A stretch of DNA of 64,000 nucleotides from Alphaproteobacteria bacterium (GTDB lineage: Bacteria; Pseudomonadota; Alphaproteobacteria; RF32; CAG-239). Of the stretch, positions 26,586 through 35,350 are shown piece by piece. Below the pieces are notes generated by a model, which did no database searches, was not told where the DNA came from, and saw only the letters and a program-made list of their open reading frames with translations. Within the stretch, counting starts at the first letter, position 1; each line of letters opens with the position of its first letter. The stretch spans positions 1 to 64,000 of the forward strand of contig SUUX01000011.1 in assembly GCA_015062305.1 (NCBI GenBank), read 5' to 3'. Made by a program: the position numbers and the translations under genes.

Positions 26586-27863
26586 ATGTTGGATATTAAA
26601 TTTATTGTCGAAAACACCGATTGGGTTAAACAATCTTTGGCAAAAAAAGGTTTTGCTTCAGAAAACGTCGATAAATTAATATCATCATACCTTGAAATGA
26701 ATAAACTCAAGACATCTTCTCAATCTTTAGCAGAGGAGAAAAATCGCCTAAGTAATTCTATCAAATCAGCTTCTGCAGGAGACAGACCAGCAATAATCGC
26801 CAAAAGTAAAGAAATTGGAGAGGAGTTTAAGCAACAACAAGAGGCTCTATCTAAATTGGAAGAAGATTTTAATTTGCAAATGCTCAGAATGCCAAACTTC
26901 CCAAGTGATGAATGCCCTGTTGCCGCAGATGAAAGTGGTAATGTTGTGTTGCGCAAGGTTGGCGAACCTCGCAAGTTTGACTTTACTCCTCGTGATCATA
27001 TTGAATTAATGGAACTCAATGATTGGGCGGAGATGGAGCGTATCGCCAAAGTATCAGGCTCCAGAACCTATGCAATCAAAAATGATTTGGCAAAATTAGA
27101 GCTGGCTATGCATATGTTGGTTTTAGATAAACTGCGCTCTCATGGTTTTACCGTTATCACAGTGCCCTCCATATCTAAAGAGAAGCCTCTTTATGGACAA
27201 GGATATTTGCCCTTTTCTCGTGATGAGATATATTACATGCCGGCAGATGATATTTACTTGTCTGGCACGGCAGAGCTAATTCTGAACTCCTTACATGCAG
27301 ATGAATTGTTGCAAGAAAATCAGCTTCCGATTCTTTATGCTGGTTTCTCTCCTTGTTTTCGCAGAGAGGCTGGAGCTGCAGGCAAAGATACCAGAGGCTT
27401 AGTTCGTGTTCACCAATTTATGAAAACAGAACAATTTGTCATTTGCAAAAATGATGTGACCGAAAGCGATAAATGGCATAAAAAACTTTTGGCAATATCA
27501 GAAGAGGTTTTACAAGATTTGGAGTTGCCATATCAGGTTTTGGATATTTGTACCGGAGATATGGGAGCTCCCAAATATCGTCAATATGATCTAGAAGCAT
27601 GGGTTCCAAGCCAGAATTGTTATAGAGAAACCCACTCTTGTTCCAACATTACAGAATGGCAGGCTCGTCGTACCAATTTGCGTTATAGAGACAATGCCGA
27701 TGGTAAGGTTAAGTTTGCTCACACTCTCAATAACACAGGTATTGCTACCCCAAGGGCTTTGGTTCCATTTATTGAAAATCACCAAAATGCCGATGGAAGT
27801 GTTAATATTCCTGTCAAACTTCAGCCCTATATGGGAGGTGTTACTGTTATCGGTAAAAAGTAA
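26586..27863 (+). CDS. serS: Seryl-tRNA synthetase
   Basis: A 425-residue class-II synthetase. Residues about 1-110 form the long antiparallel coiled coil that grips tRNA-Ser. Motif 2 is FRREAGAAGKDTRGLVRVHQF and motif 3 ends in ALVPFIENHQ; ETHSCSNITEWQARR is the serine pocket. It charges tRNA-Ser with serine and also selenocysteine tRNA where present. It is monocistronic, with an AAAGGA ribosome site and a strong terminator after the stop. Confidence 0.97.
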   Translation: MLDIKFIVENTDWVKQSLAKKGFASENVDKLISSYLEMNKLKTSSQSLAEEKNRLSNSIKSASAGDRPAIIAKSKEIGEEFKQQQEALSKLEEDFNLQMLRMPNFPSDECPVAADESGNVVLRKVGEPRKFDFTPRDHIELMELNDWAEMERIAKVSGSRTYAIKNDLAKLELAMHMLVLDKLRSHGFTVITVPSISKEKPLYGQGYLPFSRDEIYYMPADDIYLSGTAELILNSLHADELLQENQLPILYAGFSPCFRREAGAAGKDTRGLVRVHQFMKTEQFVICKNDVTESDKWHKKLLAISEEVLQDLELPYQVLDICTGDMGAPKYRQYDLEAWVPSQNCYRETHSCSNITEWQARRTNLRYRDNADGKVKFAHTLNNTGIATPRALVPFIENHQNADGSVNIPVKLQPYMGGVTVIGKK

Positions 27864-27876
27864 CTACAGATATTTC

Positions 27877-27905
27877 AAAGAGCGCTTTTTTAGCGCTCTT
27901 TTTTT
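27877..27905 (+). terminator. Terminator after serS
   Basis: A 10-bp stem AAAGAGCGCT/AGCGCTCTTT with a T-rich loop and a following T-run, 13 bases past the serS stop. Confidence 0.9.
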
Positions 27906-27998
27906 CAGATAATTAGTTATAAAAAAGATATTTTCTTTGCAACCTAATTTCTATTTATTATAATAAACAAAAATACTATAAACAAAGGAGTTTGATTC

Positions 27999-28667
27999 AT
28001 GCCTCTCTCCCTATCTAAGGTTCAGTATGTTTTGTTTGACTGGGACGGAACTTTAGCAAATAACAGAGATATTGTTGTTTTTTCTCTGGAGAAAGTTTTG
28101 GCTGAGTTTGGGCTCCCTAAATGGGATGAGGTAAAATCAAAAAGAGATCCTCGATTGTCTTTGTGGGATAATTTTTATAATATTTTTGGCGATAAAGCAA
28201 AAGAAGCCTACGGCAAATATTTGCAAACATACCGACAACAAATCCCTTCTCGACTCAAGTCTTTTCCTTATGCGGCTGAAACTTTGCAATATTGCAAGGA
28301 GCAAGGAGCCGATCTAATTATAATGACCAATAAGGACAGGAGGCTGTTGGATATCGAACTTCCTATATTGTATGACACATCGTTGTTTTCTCGCATTGTT
28401 TGTGCGCACGAAGCTCCTAGAGATAAGCCATACCCCGAACACATTTATTATGCTCTGAGAGGATTTCTTTCTCCATTGGAGATAAATACTGAAAAAGTCT
28501 GGATGATTGGTGATAGCAATCAAGATAGTGATTGTGCTATTGCTGCAGGAGTGCTGCCGATTCGTGTTAATGAGGCATTGTTTGAAGATGCCGGATATAA
28601 ATCTGGACATATTTGCTATTATAAAGGTTTTAAAGAATTGTTGGCAGATTTGCAAAAGAATAAATAG
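27999..28667 (+). CDS. HAD-superfamily phosphatase (phosphoglycolate phosphatase-like)
   Basis: A 222-residue HAD hydrolase. Motif I FDWDGTLAN has nucleophile D14 and acid D16; motif II is IIMTNK; the lysine is in RDKPYPE; motif IV is MIGDSNQDSDCA. The helical cap of type C1 lies between motifs I and II. The family dephosphorylates small metabolites, and phosphoglycolate phosphatase is the nearest style. It starts an apparent four-gene operon with the MEMO-AMMECR1 fusion, an M49-like peptidase and serine deaminase. Confidence 0.88.
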   Translation: MPLSLSKVQYVLFDWDGTLANNRDIVVFSLEKVLAEFGLPKWDEVKSKRDPRLSLWDNFYNIFGDKAKEAYGKYLQTYRQQIPSRLKSFPYAAETLQYCKEQGADLIIMTNKDRRLLDIELPILYDTSLFSRIVCAHEAPRDKPYPEHIYYALRGFLSPLEINTEKVWMIGDSNQDSDCAIAAGVLPIRVNEALFEDAGYKSGHICYYKGFKELLADLQKNK

Positions 28668-28676
28668 GAGTGATCT

Positions 28677-30230
28677 ATGCCCAAAGATACAGAAAATGAA
28701 ACACGCAATGTTCCAAAAATGATAATCATAGGGGGAGTAATTGTAATCATACTATTGTTGAATTTCTTTTTTATTAGAGATTATATATCTTCAAACTCAG
28801 AACTTATAAATGATTATCCTTTAAGAGATTCAGATATAAACAAGACCAGAGAAGCCGCAGTTGCTGGATTGTTCTATCCTGCAGATGTGTATCAGCTGGC
28901 AAAGGATGTAGATGGATATTTGCAAATGTCTCCATCCAAACTTTCAAAACGCCCACATATAATGGTTGTTCCTCATGCCGGCTATATGTATTCAGCACAA
29001 GTTGCGGCTAAAGCATATCAGCGGTTACTTCCGTTTGCCAAAGATATAAAAAGAGCCATTATTCTTGGCCCATCTCATAGAAAGGTATTCAAAGGGGTGG
29101 CATTGTCTGGAGCAGATAGTTTTCGTACTCCGTTAGGGCGTATATACACAGATAAAGAAATTAACTCCTATTTGTCTGCTCAAAGCGGATTTAAAATAAA
29201 CAATGCAGCTCATAAAAATGAGCATGCTTTAGAAGTTCAACTGCCTTTTTTGCAAAAGACACTCAAAAATTTTTCCATTATTCCTTTGGTATATGGGCAA
29301 GCGTCTCCTTATGATATTGCCGCAACATTACAGCCGATATTGCGCAATAATGATACAATTCTTATAATATCAGCAGATTTATCACACTATTTGGATAACG
29401 ATACCGCACACCAGATAGATAAAGAAACTGCTCAGATGATTGCCGAAGGTGAGTTATTAGAAGAACATCGTTCTTGCGGAGCTGTGGGTATCAATACGGC
29501 CATGATATTGGCCCAGCAAGAGGGGCTAAAGCCTGAGCTTTTAGATATGTCTACATCTGGAGATGTAACGGGTGAAACCGATAGTGTGGTTGGTTATGCC
29601 TCTTGGGTATTTGCCGGAGAGCCAGAGCCAGAGACTGAACTTCCTCCACTAGAACAAGAGGTAGAAAATCTAACCAATTTTGCCAACCATAATAAAGAAG
29701 ATTTGCTACAAATTGCCAAAAGAGCATTGGCTGAAGCTGTCAATAAAAAGATCTATCAACCGGAGAGAGATGATTATCCTAATGTAATGTTTAATAAAGG
29801 ATCATCTTTTGTCACTCTTACCAAAAAGAATGAACTTAGAGGATGTATAGGGTCTTTGTTGCCTAATACAGCAATAGCTTTAGATGTTGCTCGCAATACA
29901 TACAGAGCCGCCATGGAAGATACTCGTTTTGAGCCGCTACAGGCTTCAGAAATACCAGAATTAAAAATTAGCATATCTTTTTTGAGCGGATACGAAAAAA
30001 TAAACTTCAAAGATGAGGCAGATCTATTAAGCAAAATTGTTCAAAATGAAGATGGCCTTGTTTTACGAGATGGCGATAGACAAGGTTTGTTTTTACCATC
30101 GGTTTGGAGACAAATTCCAGATAAACAAGAATTTCTAAAAAAGTTAAAGATAAAGGCTGGTTTAAGTCCATCTTACTGGTCATCAAATGTAAAAATATAT
30201 CGTTTTCGTACTGTGGAGATAAGTGAATAA
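28677..30230 (+). CDS. Membrane-anchored MEMO-AMMECR1 fusion (AmmeMemoRadiSam proteins B and A)
   Basis: A 517-residue fusion. Residues about 14-33 form a membrane helix. Residues about 55-305 are a MEMO domain: VPHAGYMYSAQVA, ILGPSHRKVFKG and HALEVQLPFLQ, with the histidines of the putative metal site. Residues about 340-515 are an AMMECR1 domain with KNELRGCIGSLLP, the conserved RGCIG core. These are components B and A of the AmmeMemoRadiSam set, whose third member is a radical-SAM enzyme. No such radical-SAM gene is in the window. It overlaps the next gene by one base. Its biochemical role is not settled. Confidence 0.9.
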   Translation: MPKDTENETRNVPKMIIIGGVIVIILLLNFFFIRDYISSNSELINDYPLRDSDINKTREAAVAGLFYPADVYQLAKDVDGYLQMSPSKLSKRPHIMVVPHAGYMYSAQVAAKAYQRLLPFAKDIKRAIILGPSHRKVFKGVALSGADSFRTPLGRIYTDKEINSYLSAQSGFKINNAAHKNEHALEVQLPFLQKTLKNFSIIPLVYGQASPYDIAATLQPILRNNDTILIISADLSHYLDNDTAHQIDKETAQMIAEGELLEEHRSCGAVGINTAMILAQQEGLKPELLDMSTSGDVTGETDSVVGYASWVFAGEPEPETELPPLEQEVENLTNFANHNKEDLLQIAKRALAEAVNKKIYQPERDDYPNVMFNKGSSFVTLTKKNELRGCIGSLLPNTAIALDVARNTYRAAMEDTRFEPLQASEIPELKISISFLSGYEKINFKDEADLLSKIVQNEDGLVLRDGDRQGLFLPSVWRQIPDKQEFLKKLKIKAGLSPSYWSSNVKIYRFRTVEISE

Positions 30231-31933
30231 TGAAACACCAAATAGCAATTTCAGAACAAAAATTAGATGAGATTTTTGCACATCATTTACGAGAAGTCGT
30301 TTTGATAGATAAGAGTTTTCCTGCATATCAATCACTAGCAGAAGGAGATAAAAAAGCTTTGCAATGCTTAGTAAGAGCAGCAAAAATAATGAACGATGTT
30401 TCTCAAGAACAAGATCACCCACTCAATATAGAATTGCGTCAAGAACTAGAAAAGGCAGCTTCTCAAAGTTCACACGCATTCAAAGCTTTGCGCCTTTTTA
30501 ACTCTTTTAACGGAGCCAGTGGTCACAATGGTATAGATCAAGATCCTATAGAAATATTTAAAGATGTAAAGCTGTTACCCGGTAAAAATTTTTACCCTCA
30601 AGATCTTAGTATTCCAAAGTTTCATTCAATATTAAAACAAATGATAAAAGCAGGAAAAGTTTCCGAGGTGAAGCAGATTCTTTCAGCTCGAACTATGGTG
30701 CGCTGGGATAAAGAAGGATATCTTAAGGCAATAGATTATACCGAATATTTTGCTCCACAATTTTCAAAAATAGCTAATGAGTTGGAACTTGCAGCTCATT
30801 ACTCAACAAACTCGCTCTTTAAGGAATTTTTAGGTTGGCAAGCTCAAGCTCTCTTACAAAATAACGAAGATATGGATATGCTTGCCGATAGACATTGGGC
30901 CCTTATGCAAGATACGCCTTTGGAGTTTACCATCAGTAGAGAGAATTATGAAGATGAAATTACCGGTACGGTGTTTGAGGATGACGAGTTAAAAGAACTC
31001 TTTGCGCAAAATGGAATAGAGCCATGTGCAAAAGATATGTTAGGAGCTCGTGTTGGTATAGTAAATACAGAAGGTACAAAACTGCTACTTGCATTCAGAG
31101 AACAAATGAAACAGTTGGCATCTCTAATGCCCCAAGCAGACAAATATCACCAAAGCATAACCGATGGAAAAGATCTTAAACAAACAATGGTAGATGTTGA
31201 TTTGGCAGCCCTGTGCGGTGACTTTGCTCAATGCCGAGGCTCAATCACTACAGCAGAAAATTTGCCCAATGATGATAAGCTATCAGTCAAAACCGGAGGA
31301 GGTCGCCGCAATGTATATCATCGTCAAGTGCGCCAAAGCTACGACCATGAAAAAGATAAAAAACTTTTGCAAGCCCTAGTTGCACCGCATTTGCACCAAT
31401 ATTATAGCCACGAAGCCGATCACATATTTGTAATTGGACACGAAAATGGACATTCTCTGGGACCAGATAGTTATTACAAAGATGCTTTAGGTGTTTATCG
31501 TCACATAATAGAAGAAAACAAGGCTGATGTTGTATCCATAGCCATGATGCCAGAATATACAAAGAGTGGGATAATAGACGAAGTGATGCTCAAAAAAATA
31601 TATACCACATGGGTAATCATGCGTTCTCTTTCTAAAGCCAAGCCAATAGAAAGCCATCGAGTTGGCGACTTGATACATTTTAATTATCTTCTCAAACATG
31701 GGGCTATCAATGTAAATTCTGAGCGTAAGATAGATATTGATTTTGCTAAACTGCCGAAGGTTGTTAACAAACTTTTAGAAGAGACCATAGATATCCAACT
31801 TTCCAGATCTCCTCAAAAGGCCAAAGAATGGATCGATACTTATACAAAATGGGAAGATTTACATATCTACATTGCCAATACTCTTCAAAGCCTTGGTGTC
31901 AAAAATTATATTGAAATAAAAGCGAGTTTCTAA
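30230..31933 (+). CDS. Zinc metallopeptidase, DPP III (M49)-like
   Basis: A 567-residue cytoplasmic protein. A zinc motif HENGH (H404, E405, H408) is followed by SLGPD and, about 20 residues later, by an EENKAD motif with E428/E429. That pairing of a HExxH-type motif with a downstream EExxAD matches peptidase family M49 (dipeptidyl-peptidase III), although DPP III proper has HELLGH with one extra residue. The N-terminal half is helical. It would cleave short peptides. It is coupled to the MEMO-AMMECR1 gene upstream and abuts the serine deaminase gene with no gap. Confidence 0.72.
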   Translation: MKHQIAISEQKLDEIFAHHLREVVLIDKSFPAYQSLAEGDKKALQCLVRAAKIMNDVSQEQDHPLNIELRQELEKAASQSSHAFKALRLFNSFNGASGHNGIDQDPIEIFKDVKLLPGKNFYPQDLSIPKFHSILKQMIKAGKVSEVKQILSARTMVRWDKEGYLKAIDYTEYFAPQFSKIANELELAAHYSTNSLFKEFLGWQAQALLQNNEDMDMLADRHWALMQDTPLEFTISRENYEDEITGTVFEDDELKELFAQNGIEPCAKDMLGARVGIVNTEGTKLLLAFREQMKQLASLMPQADKYHQSITDGKDLKQTMVDVDLAALCGDFAQCRGSITTAENLPNDDKLSVKTGGGRRNVYHRQVRQSYDHEKDKKLLQALVAPHLHQYYSHEADHIFVIGHENGHSLGPDSYYKDALGVYRHIIEENKADVVSIAMMPEYTKSGIIDEVMLKKIYTTWVIMRSLSKAKPIESHRVGDLIHFNYLLKHGAINVNSERKIDIDFAKLPKVVNKLLEETIDIQLSRSPQKAKEWIDTYTKWEDLHIYIANTLQSLGVKNYIEIKASF

Positions 31934-33316
31934 ATGTATTACAGTTTATTTGAAATATTTTCTATTGGAGTAGGGCCATCTAGCTCTCATACTGTTGGCC
32001 CTATGCGAGCAGCCAAAAGATATCTGGAAAATCTAAAAAGCAACAAATGTTTTGATGCCGTAAACAATATTAATATAACTCTATACGGTTCTCTTGCCCT
32101 AACCGGAGAAGGACACGGAACAGTAAAGGCAATTGTCTACGGACTAATGGGGTTGGAGGCAGAGGAGATAGATCCTGAAAAACCATATGTAGAGTCAGTA
32201 GAAAGAGATTCAATTCTGCATCTAGGACAAGAAAAAGCCATACCATTTAAGCTCTCTCAAAACATTATTTATAAAAAAGATATTTTTTTACCGGAGCACT
32301 CAAATGGCATGAAATTCTCTGCCCTAGACTGCAACGGAGATATATTGTTGGAAGAAACATATTTCTCTGTAGGAGGAGGAACCATTGCACGCCAAGATGA
32401 AATATCTCGTCGTATCGGAAGAGAACCATACAATGTTCCACACAAGTTTGATACCTGCCAAGAGCTTTTGGATATTTGCAAGAAACAAAATCTTTCAATA
32501 TCAGAAGTAGTTTTGCAAAATGAGCTTTCTTTGCATACCGAAAAAGAGGTTAGAGAATATATCAAAAAAATATTCAAGGTTATGCAAAACTCAATAGAAA
32601 GAGGTATCAAAAGTAAAGGAATTTTGCCCGGAGGATTGGGAATAAAAAGAAGAGCTCCTGAAATATATGAAACTCTCCAAGACAGGTTTATAAAAAACAG
32701 CATGGATTCATTGATGATAGTAGATTGGATAGACCTATGGGGTTTTGCTGTTGCTGAAGAAAACGCAGCAGGCGGACAAATTGTAACAGCTCCAACAATG
32801 GGTTCTGCCGGAGTTTTGCCTGCTGTTTTAAGATACTATGAGCGTTTTATTGGTCACAAATCACCATTTGATATGGAGGAAGGTATTTTACGTTTTCTAA
32901 CAACGGCTTCTGCAATATGTAGTTTATATAGAACCAATGCATCTATTTCTGGAGCAGAAGTTGGCTGCCAAGGGGAGGTCGGGGTTGCCTGTTCAATGGC
33001 CGCGGCAGGGCTTGTTGCAGCAATGGGCGGAGATAATAAACAAATAGAAAATGCCGCAGAGATTGCAATGGAACACAACCTAGGGCTAACCTGCGACCCT
33101 GTTGGAGGATTAGTGCAAGTGCCTTGTATTGAAAGAAACGCTATGGGAGCCATAAAAGCTGTAAATGCTGCTCGCTTAGGAATGCAAGCACAAGGAGAAC
33201 ATATTGTTAGTTTAGATAGTGTTATAAAAACAATGTATTCTACCGGTGTAGATATGCATTCCAGCTACAAAGAAACATCATTAGGTGGTTTAGCTATTAA
33301 TGTTTCTAACTGTTAG
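31934..33316 (+). CDS. sdaA: L-serine ammonia-lyase (single-chain, Fe-S)
   Basis: A 460-residue serine deaminase containing both domains. The N-terminal beta domain opens with [19 protein letters not shown]. The alpha domain has [23 protein letters not shown] and cysteines for the 4Fe-4S cluster around VACSMAAAG and [19 protein letters not shown]. It turns L-serine into pyruvate and ammonia, and the cluster makes it oxygen-sensitive, in keeping with an anaerobic lifestyle. It begins directly at the stop of the peptidase gene, suggesting a peptide and amino-acid breakdown operon. Confidence 0.95.
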   Translation: MYYSLFEIFSIGVGPSSSHTVGPMRAAKRYLENLKSNKCFDAVNNINITLYGSLALTGEGHGTVKAIVYGLMGLEAEEIDPEKPYVESVERDSILHLGQEKAIPFKLSQNIIYKKDIFLPEHSNGMKFSALDCNGDILLEETYFSVGGGTIARQDEISRRIGREPYNVPHKFDTCQELLDICKKQNLSISEVVLQNELSLHTEKEVREYIKKIFKVMQNSIERGIKSKGILPGGLGIKRRAPEIYETLQDRFIKNSMDSLMIVDWIDLWGFAVAEENAAGGQIVTAPTMGSAGVLPAVLRYYERFIGHKSPFDMEEGILRFLTTASAICSLYRTNASISGAEVGCQGEVGVACSMAAAGLVAAMGGDNKQIENAAEIAMEHNLGLTCDPVGGLVQVPCIERNAMGAIKAVNAARLGMQAQGEHIVSLDSVIKTMYSTGVDMHSSYKETSLGGLAINVSNC

Positions 33317-33397
33317 AATTTATAATTATTTTCTTGCCTAACAAGACAAAAGAACTACAATTTATGGCAATAAGGTTAACAAAGATAAGGTGATTTA

Positions 33398-33781
33398 ATG
33401 CTGGCAAAACTTTTTAAAGGTGAGCTTTCTTTAGGGGAAACCTTTTGGAAATATGGCATAATAGGACTCATCGTACTAAAATACATAACCAAGTTTTTTG
33501 GTCATCTGTTGGATGGTTTTTTACAAGGTCGAACAATTTATAACTTCTTTTTCTACCATTTTAATCCAATAGCATCATCAAAACTCAGTATTTTATGGAC
33601 TTTGTGCTATATCTCTTGCCTCCTTGGTTTGGCTGCCTATTCATGGAATATCATGATGGCAGTCTGGCGCAGTTCAGCCAACTATGACAAAAGCGGAATA
33701 TTGCGTTTTTTAGCTAGAGTTTGTATAGTTGGGATGGTTGGTTTTATATGGTATACCGTTCTTTTTAGGGTGGTGTCGTAG
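33398..33781 (+). CDS. Small polytopic membrane protein, unknown
   Basis: A 127-residue protein with three or four predicted helices (about 19-40, 63-85, 104-122), and aromatic-rich loops. No family is recognised. It is followed 9 bases later by a small lipoprotein gene with a strong ribosome site, so both probably form a little envelope operon that ends at the terminator near 33960. Confidence 0.65.
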   Translation: MLAKLFKGELSLGETFWKYGIIGLIVLKYITKFFGHLLDGFLQGRTIYNFFFYHFNPIASSKLSILWTLCYISCLLGLAAYSWNIMMAVWRSSANYDKSGILRFLARVCIVGMVGFIWYTVLFRVVS

Positions 33782-33790
33782 GAGGAAACT

Positions 33791-33943
33791 ATGAGAACAA
33801 TGCTTTTATTAATGTTTGTCATGCTATCCGTAGTAGCTTGTCAGGCAGGAAAGTTAGAGCCCGAAAGACAAGCTCTTTATAACAAAAACGTTCCTAATTG
33901 TAGCCAAAACCCAGAAAGATGTATTAATGGCTATCCGTGGTAA
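33791..33943 (+). CDS. Small lipoprotein (50 residues)
   Basis: A short gene with an excellent AGGAGG site before the ATG. The product has a signal peptide ending in LSVVAC (Cys at 17) and a mature part of about 34 residues with two further cysteines (NVPNCSQNPERCINGYPW at the end). The two cysteines could form a disulfide in the periplasm. Similar tiny lipoproteins are often missed. No function can be given. Confidence 0.7.
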   Translation: MRTMLLLMFVMLSVVACQAGKLEPERQALYNKNVPNCSQNPERCINGYPW

Positions 33944-33946
33944 CCT

Positions 33947-33976
33947 AAAAAAGCTCTCAATAATGAGAGCTTTTTT
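33947..33976. terminator. Terminator between the small lipoprotein and DEAD-box genes
   Basis: An AAGCTCTCA/TGAGAGCTT stem with a 4-base loop, T-run on the right and A-run on the left, so it can work on both strands for the two converging genes. Confidence 0.85.
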
Positions 33977-33996
33977 AAGAAAGATTTTTCAAAATC

Positions 33997-34761
33997 CTAT
34001 TCTTCGGCCAATATGCCTTTAACCAAAATAAATCCTGGAGTTTTACCATTAAATGATTTGTTTTTTTGAGCCAAATCAACCGCTTCTTTATCAAAATCAG
34101 CGCTAGGTTTTTGATATTTATTTTTTGAAGCGCAATTACTCATCTGTGCTTCTTGTTCTTTAGCTTTGTCTATCTTAATTTCTTCCGGAGTTTTTAGAAT
34201 TTTTTCTAAGACATCTTGTGTTTCTTTAGAGCGACGATTTGTATAAACAATGTTTTGTTTTTCTGCCGGAAGCATATCTAGTATTTTTTCTAAATTTCCA
34301 AGTTGTTTATTTTTCTTAATAAGATTTATATCATCAACCACCAATATATTTGTTGCAGAAACATCAACTTTTCCATTCTCAATAACATCTACCAACAAAT
34401 CAGGAGAACCAATAATAACATTAGCCTCGGTAGCAATGTCTTCATTTCCGTTTTTTATTGTTGCATCATTAATTTCGTGATATTTGTTGAATACGGCCAA
34501 CTGATCAGAAGTCATAACAGAACAGTCAGAGTTTGGTGTAATAATCAGAATTGTTTGATTCTTACGCCTGCTAATAATATCTAATATTGGCAAAACATAA
34601 GACATAGTTTTACCACATCCTTGTGGTGCAATAGTAAATACATCTTTGCCTTCCAAAATAGAGGGAATAACATCAGCTTGTACTGTTGTTGGTTCTTTGA
34701 TTCCCAAATCATCTATGGCGTGTATTGTATGTTCACTTAATCCTAAATCTGCAAAATTCAT
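33997..34761 (-). CDS. Truncated, degenerate DEAD-box helicase-like protein
   Basis: A 254-residue protein matching only the first RecA domain of DEAD-box helicases. It keeps a Q-motif region (GIKEPTTVQADVIPSI), Walker A APQGCGKT and a TPNSD segment. The DEAD box itself reads VVDDIN, and the SAT motif is YTN. The second RecA domain, needed for RNA unwinding, is absent, and the reading frame runs into a basic 50-residue tail. It probably binds ATP but is unlikely to unwind RNA. It is flanked by terminators on both sides and so is monocistronic. Confidence 0.8.
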   Translation of the reverse strand: MNFADLGLSEHTIHAIDDLGIKEPTTVQADVIPSILEGKDVFTIAPQGCGKTMSYVLPILDIISRRKNQTILIITPNSDCSVMTSDQLAVFNKYHEINDATIKNGNEDIATEANVIIGSPDLLVDVIENGKVDVSATNILVVDDINLIKKNKQLGNLEKILDMLPAEKQNIVYTNRRSKETQDVLEKILKTPEEIKIDKAKEQEAQMSNCASKNKYQKPSADFDKEAVDLAQKNKSFNGKTPGFILVKGILAEE

Positions 34762-34851
34762 TTTTTATCTTCTTAAATAATGTTATAAACAATGCTCTAA
34801 ATACTATGTATTTTCTCTTTCCAAGTCAATAAAAATATCAGCCCATAAAAC

Positions 34852-34880
34852 AAAAGAACCTCATTAACGAGGTCCTCAAG
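34852..34880 (-). terminator. Terminator after the cupin gene
   Basis: A GACCTC/GAGGTT stem with a 6-base loop, followed on the minus strand by a T-rich stretch (CTTTTGTTTT), 13 bases after the cupin stop. Confidence 0.6.
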
Positions 34881-34892
34881 TTTATTCATGCA

Positions 34893-35255
34893 CTAAGCCC
34901 TTCCATAAATATCTTCTAGTCGAACGATGTCATTTTCATCAAGGTTTTCACCAATTTGTACTTCTATAAACTCAACATCTTCCATGGAATTGTTTTGGAT
35001 TCTGTGTTTTATTTCTTGTGGTATAAAAACATTTTCGCCAGCTTTTTTTGTAAGCAAAGTTTCTCCAAGCGTTATGAGAGCTTCTCCCTTTACCAAAATC
35101 CAGTGTTCACTTCTATGATGATGTAGCTGCAAGGAGAGCTTACCACCGGGGATTACTTTAATTCGTTTAACACAGAAATTGTTTTCAGAATCTAAAACTT
35201 CCCATGTCCCCCATGGCCTGGAATCATTATCTCCACGCTTGTAGCTATTTGCCAT
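34893..35255 (-). CDS. Cupin, mannose-6-phosphate isomerase type II-like domain
   Basis: A 120-residue single-cupin protein with the type-II isomerase signature: RPWGTWEVLD near the N-terminus, GGKLSLQLHHHRSEHW carrying the metal-binding histidines, and GENVFIPQEIKHRI. In larger proteins this is the C-terminal isomerase domain of mannose-1-phosphate guanylyltransferases; here it stands alone. It would interconvert fructose-6-P and mannose-6-P for sugar-nucleotide synthesis. No guanylyltransferase gene is nearby. Confidence 0.88.
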   Translation of the reverse strand: MANSYKRGDNDSRPWGTWEVLDSENNFCVKRIKVIPGGKLSLQLHHHRSEHWILVKGEALITLGETLLTKKAGENVFIPQEIKHRIQNNSMEDVEFIEVQIGENLDENDIVRLEDIYGRA

Positions 35256-35350
35256 TTTTTATCCTTTCTTAATTAAGTTTTTACTTGATGTAAAATAATA
35301 TAAATAATATAACTAATTTCGCAAGATTGAAAATCAGATTGGTGGAAAAG

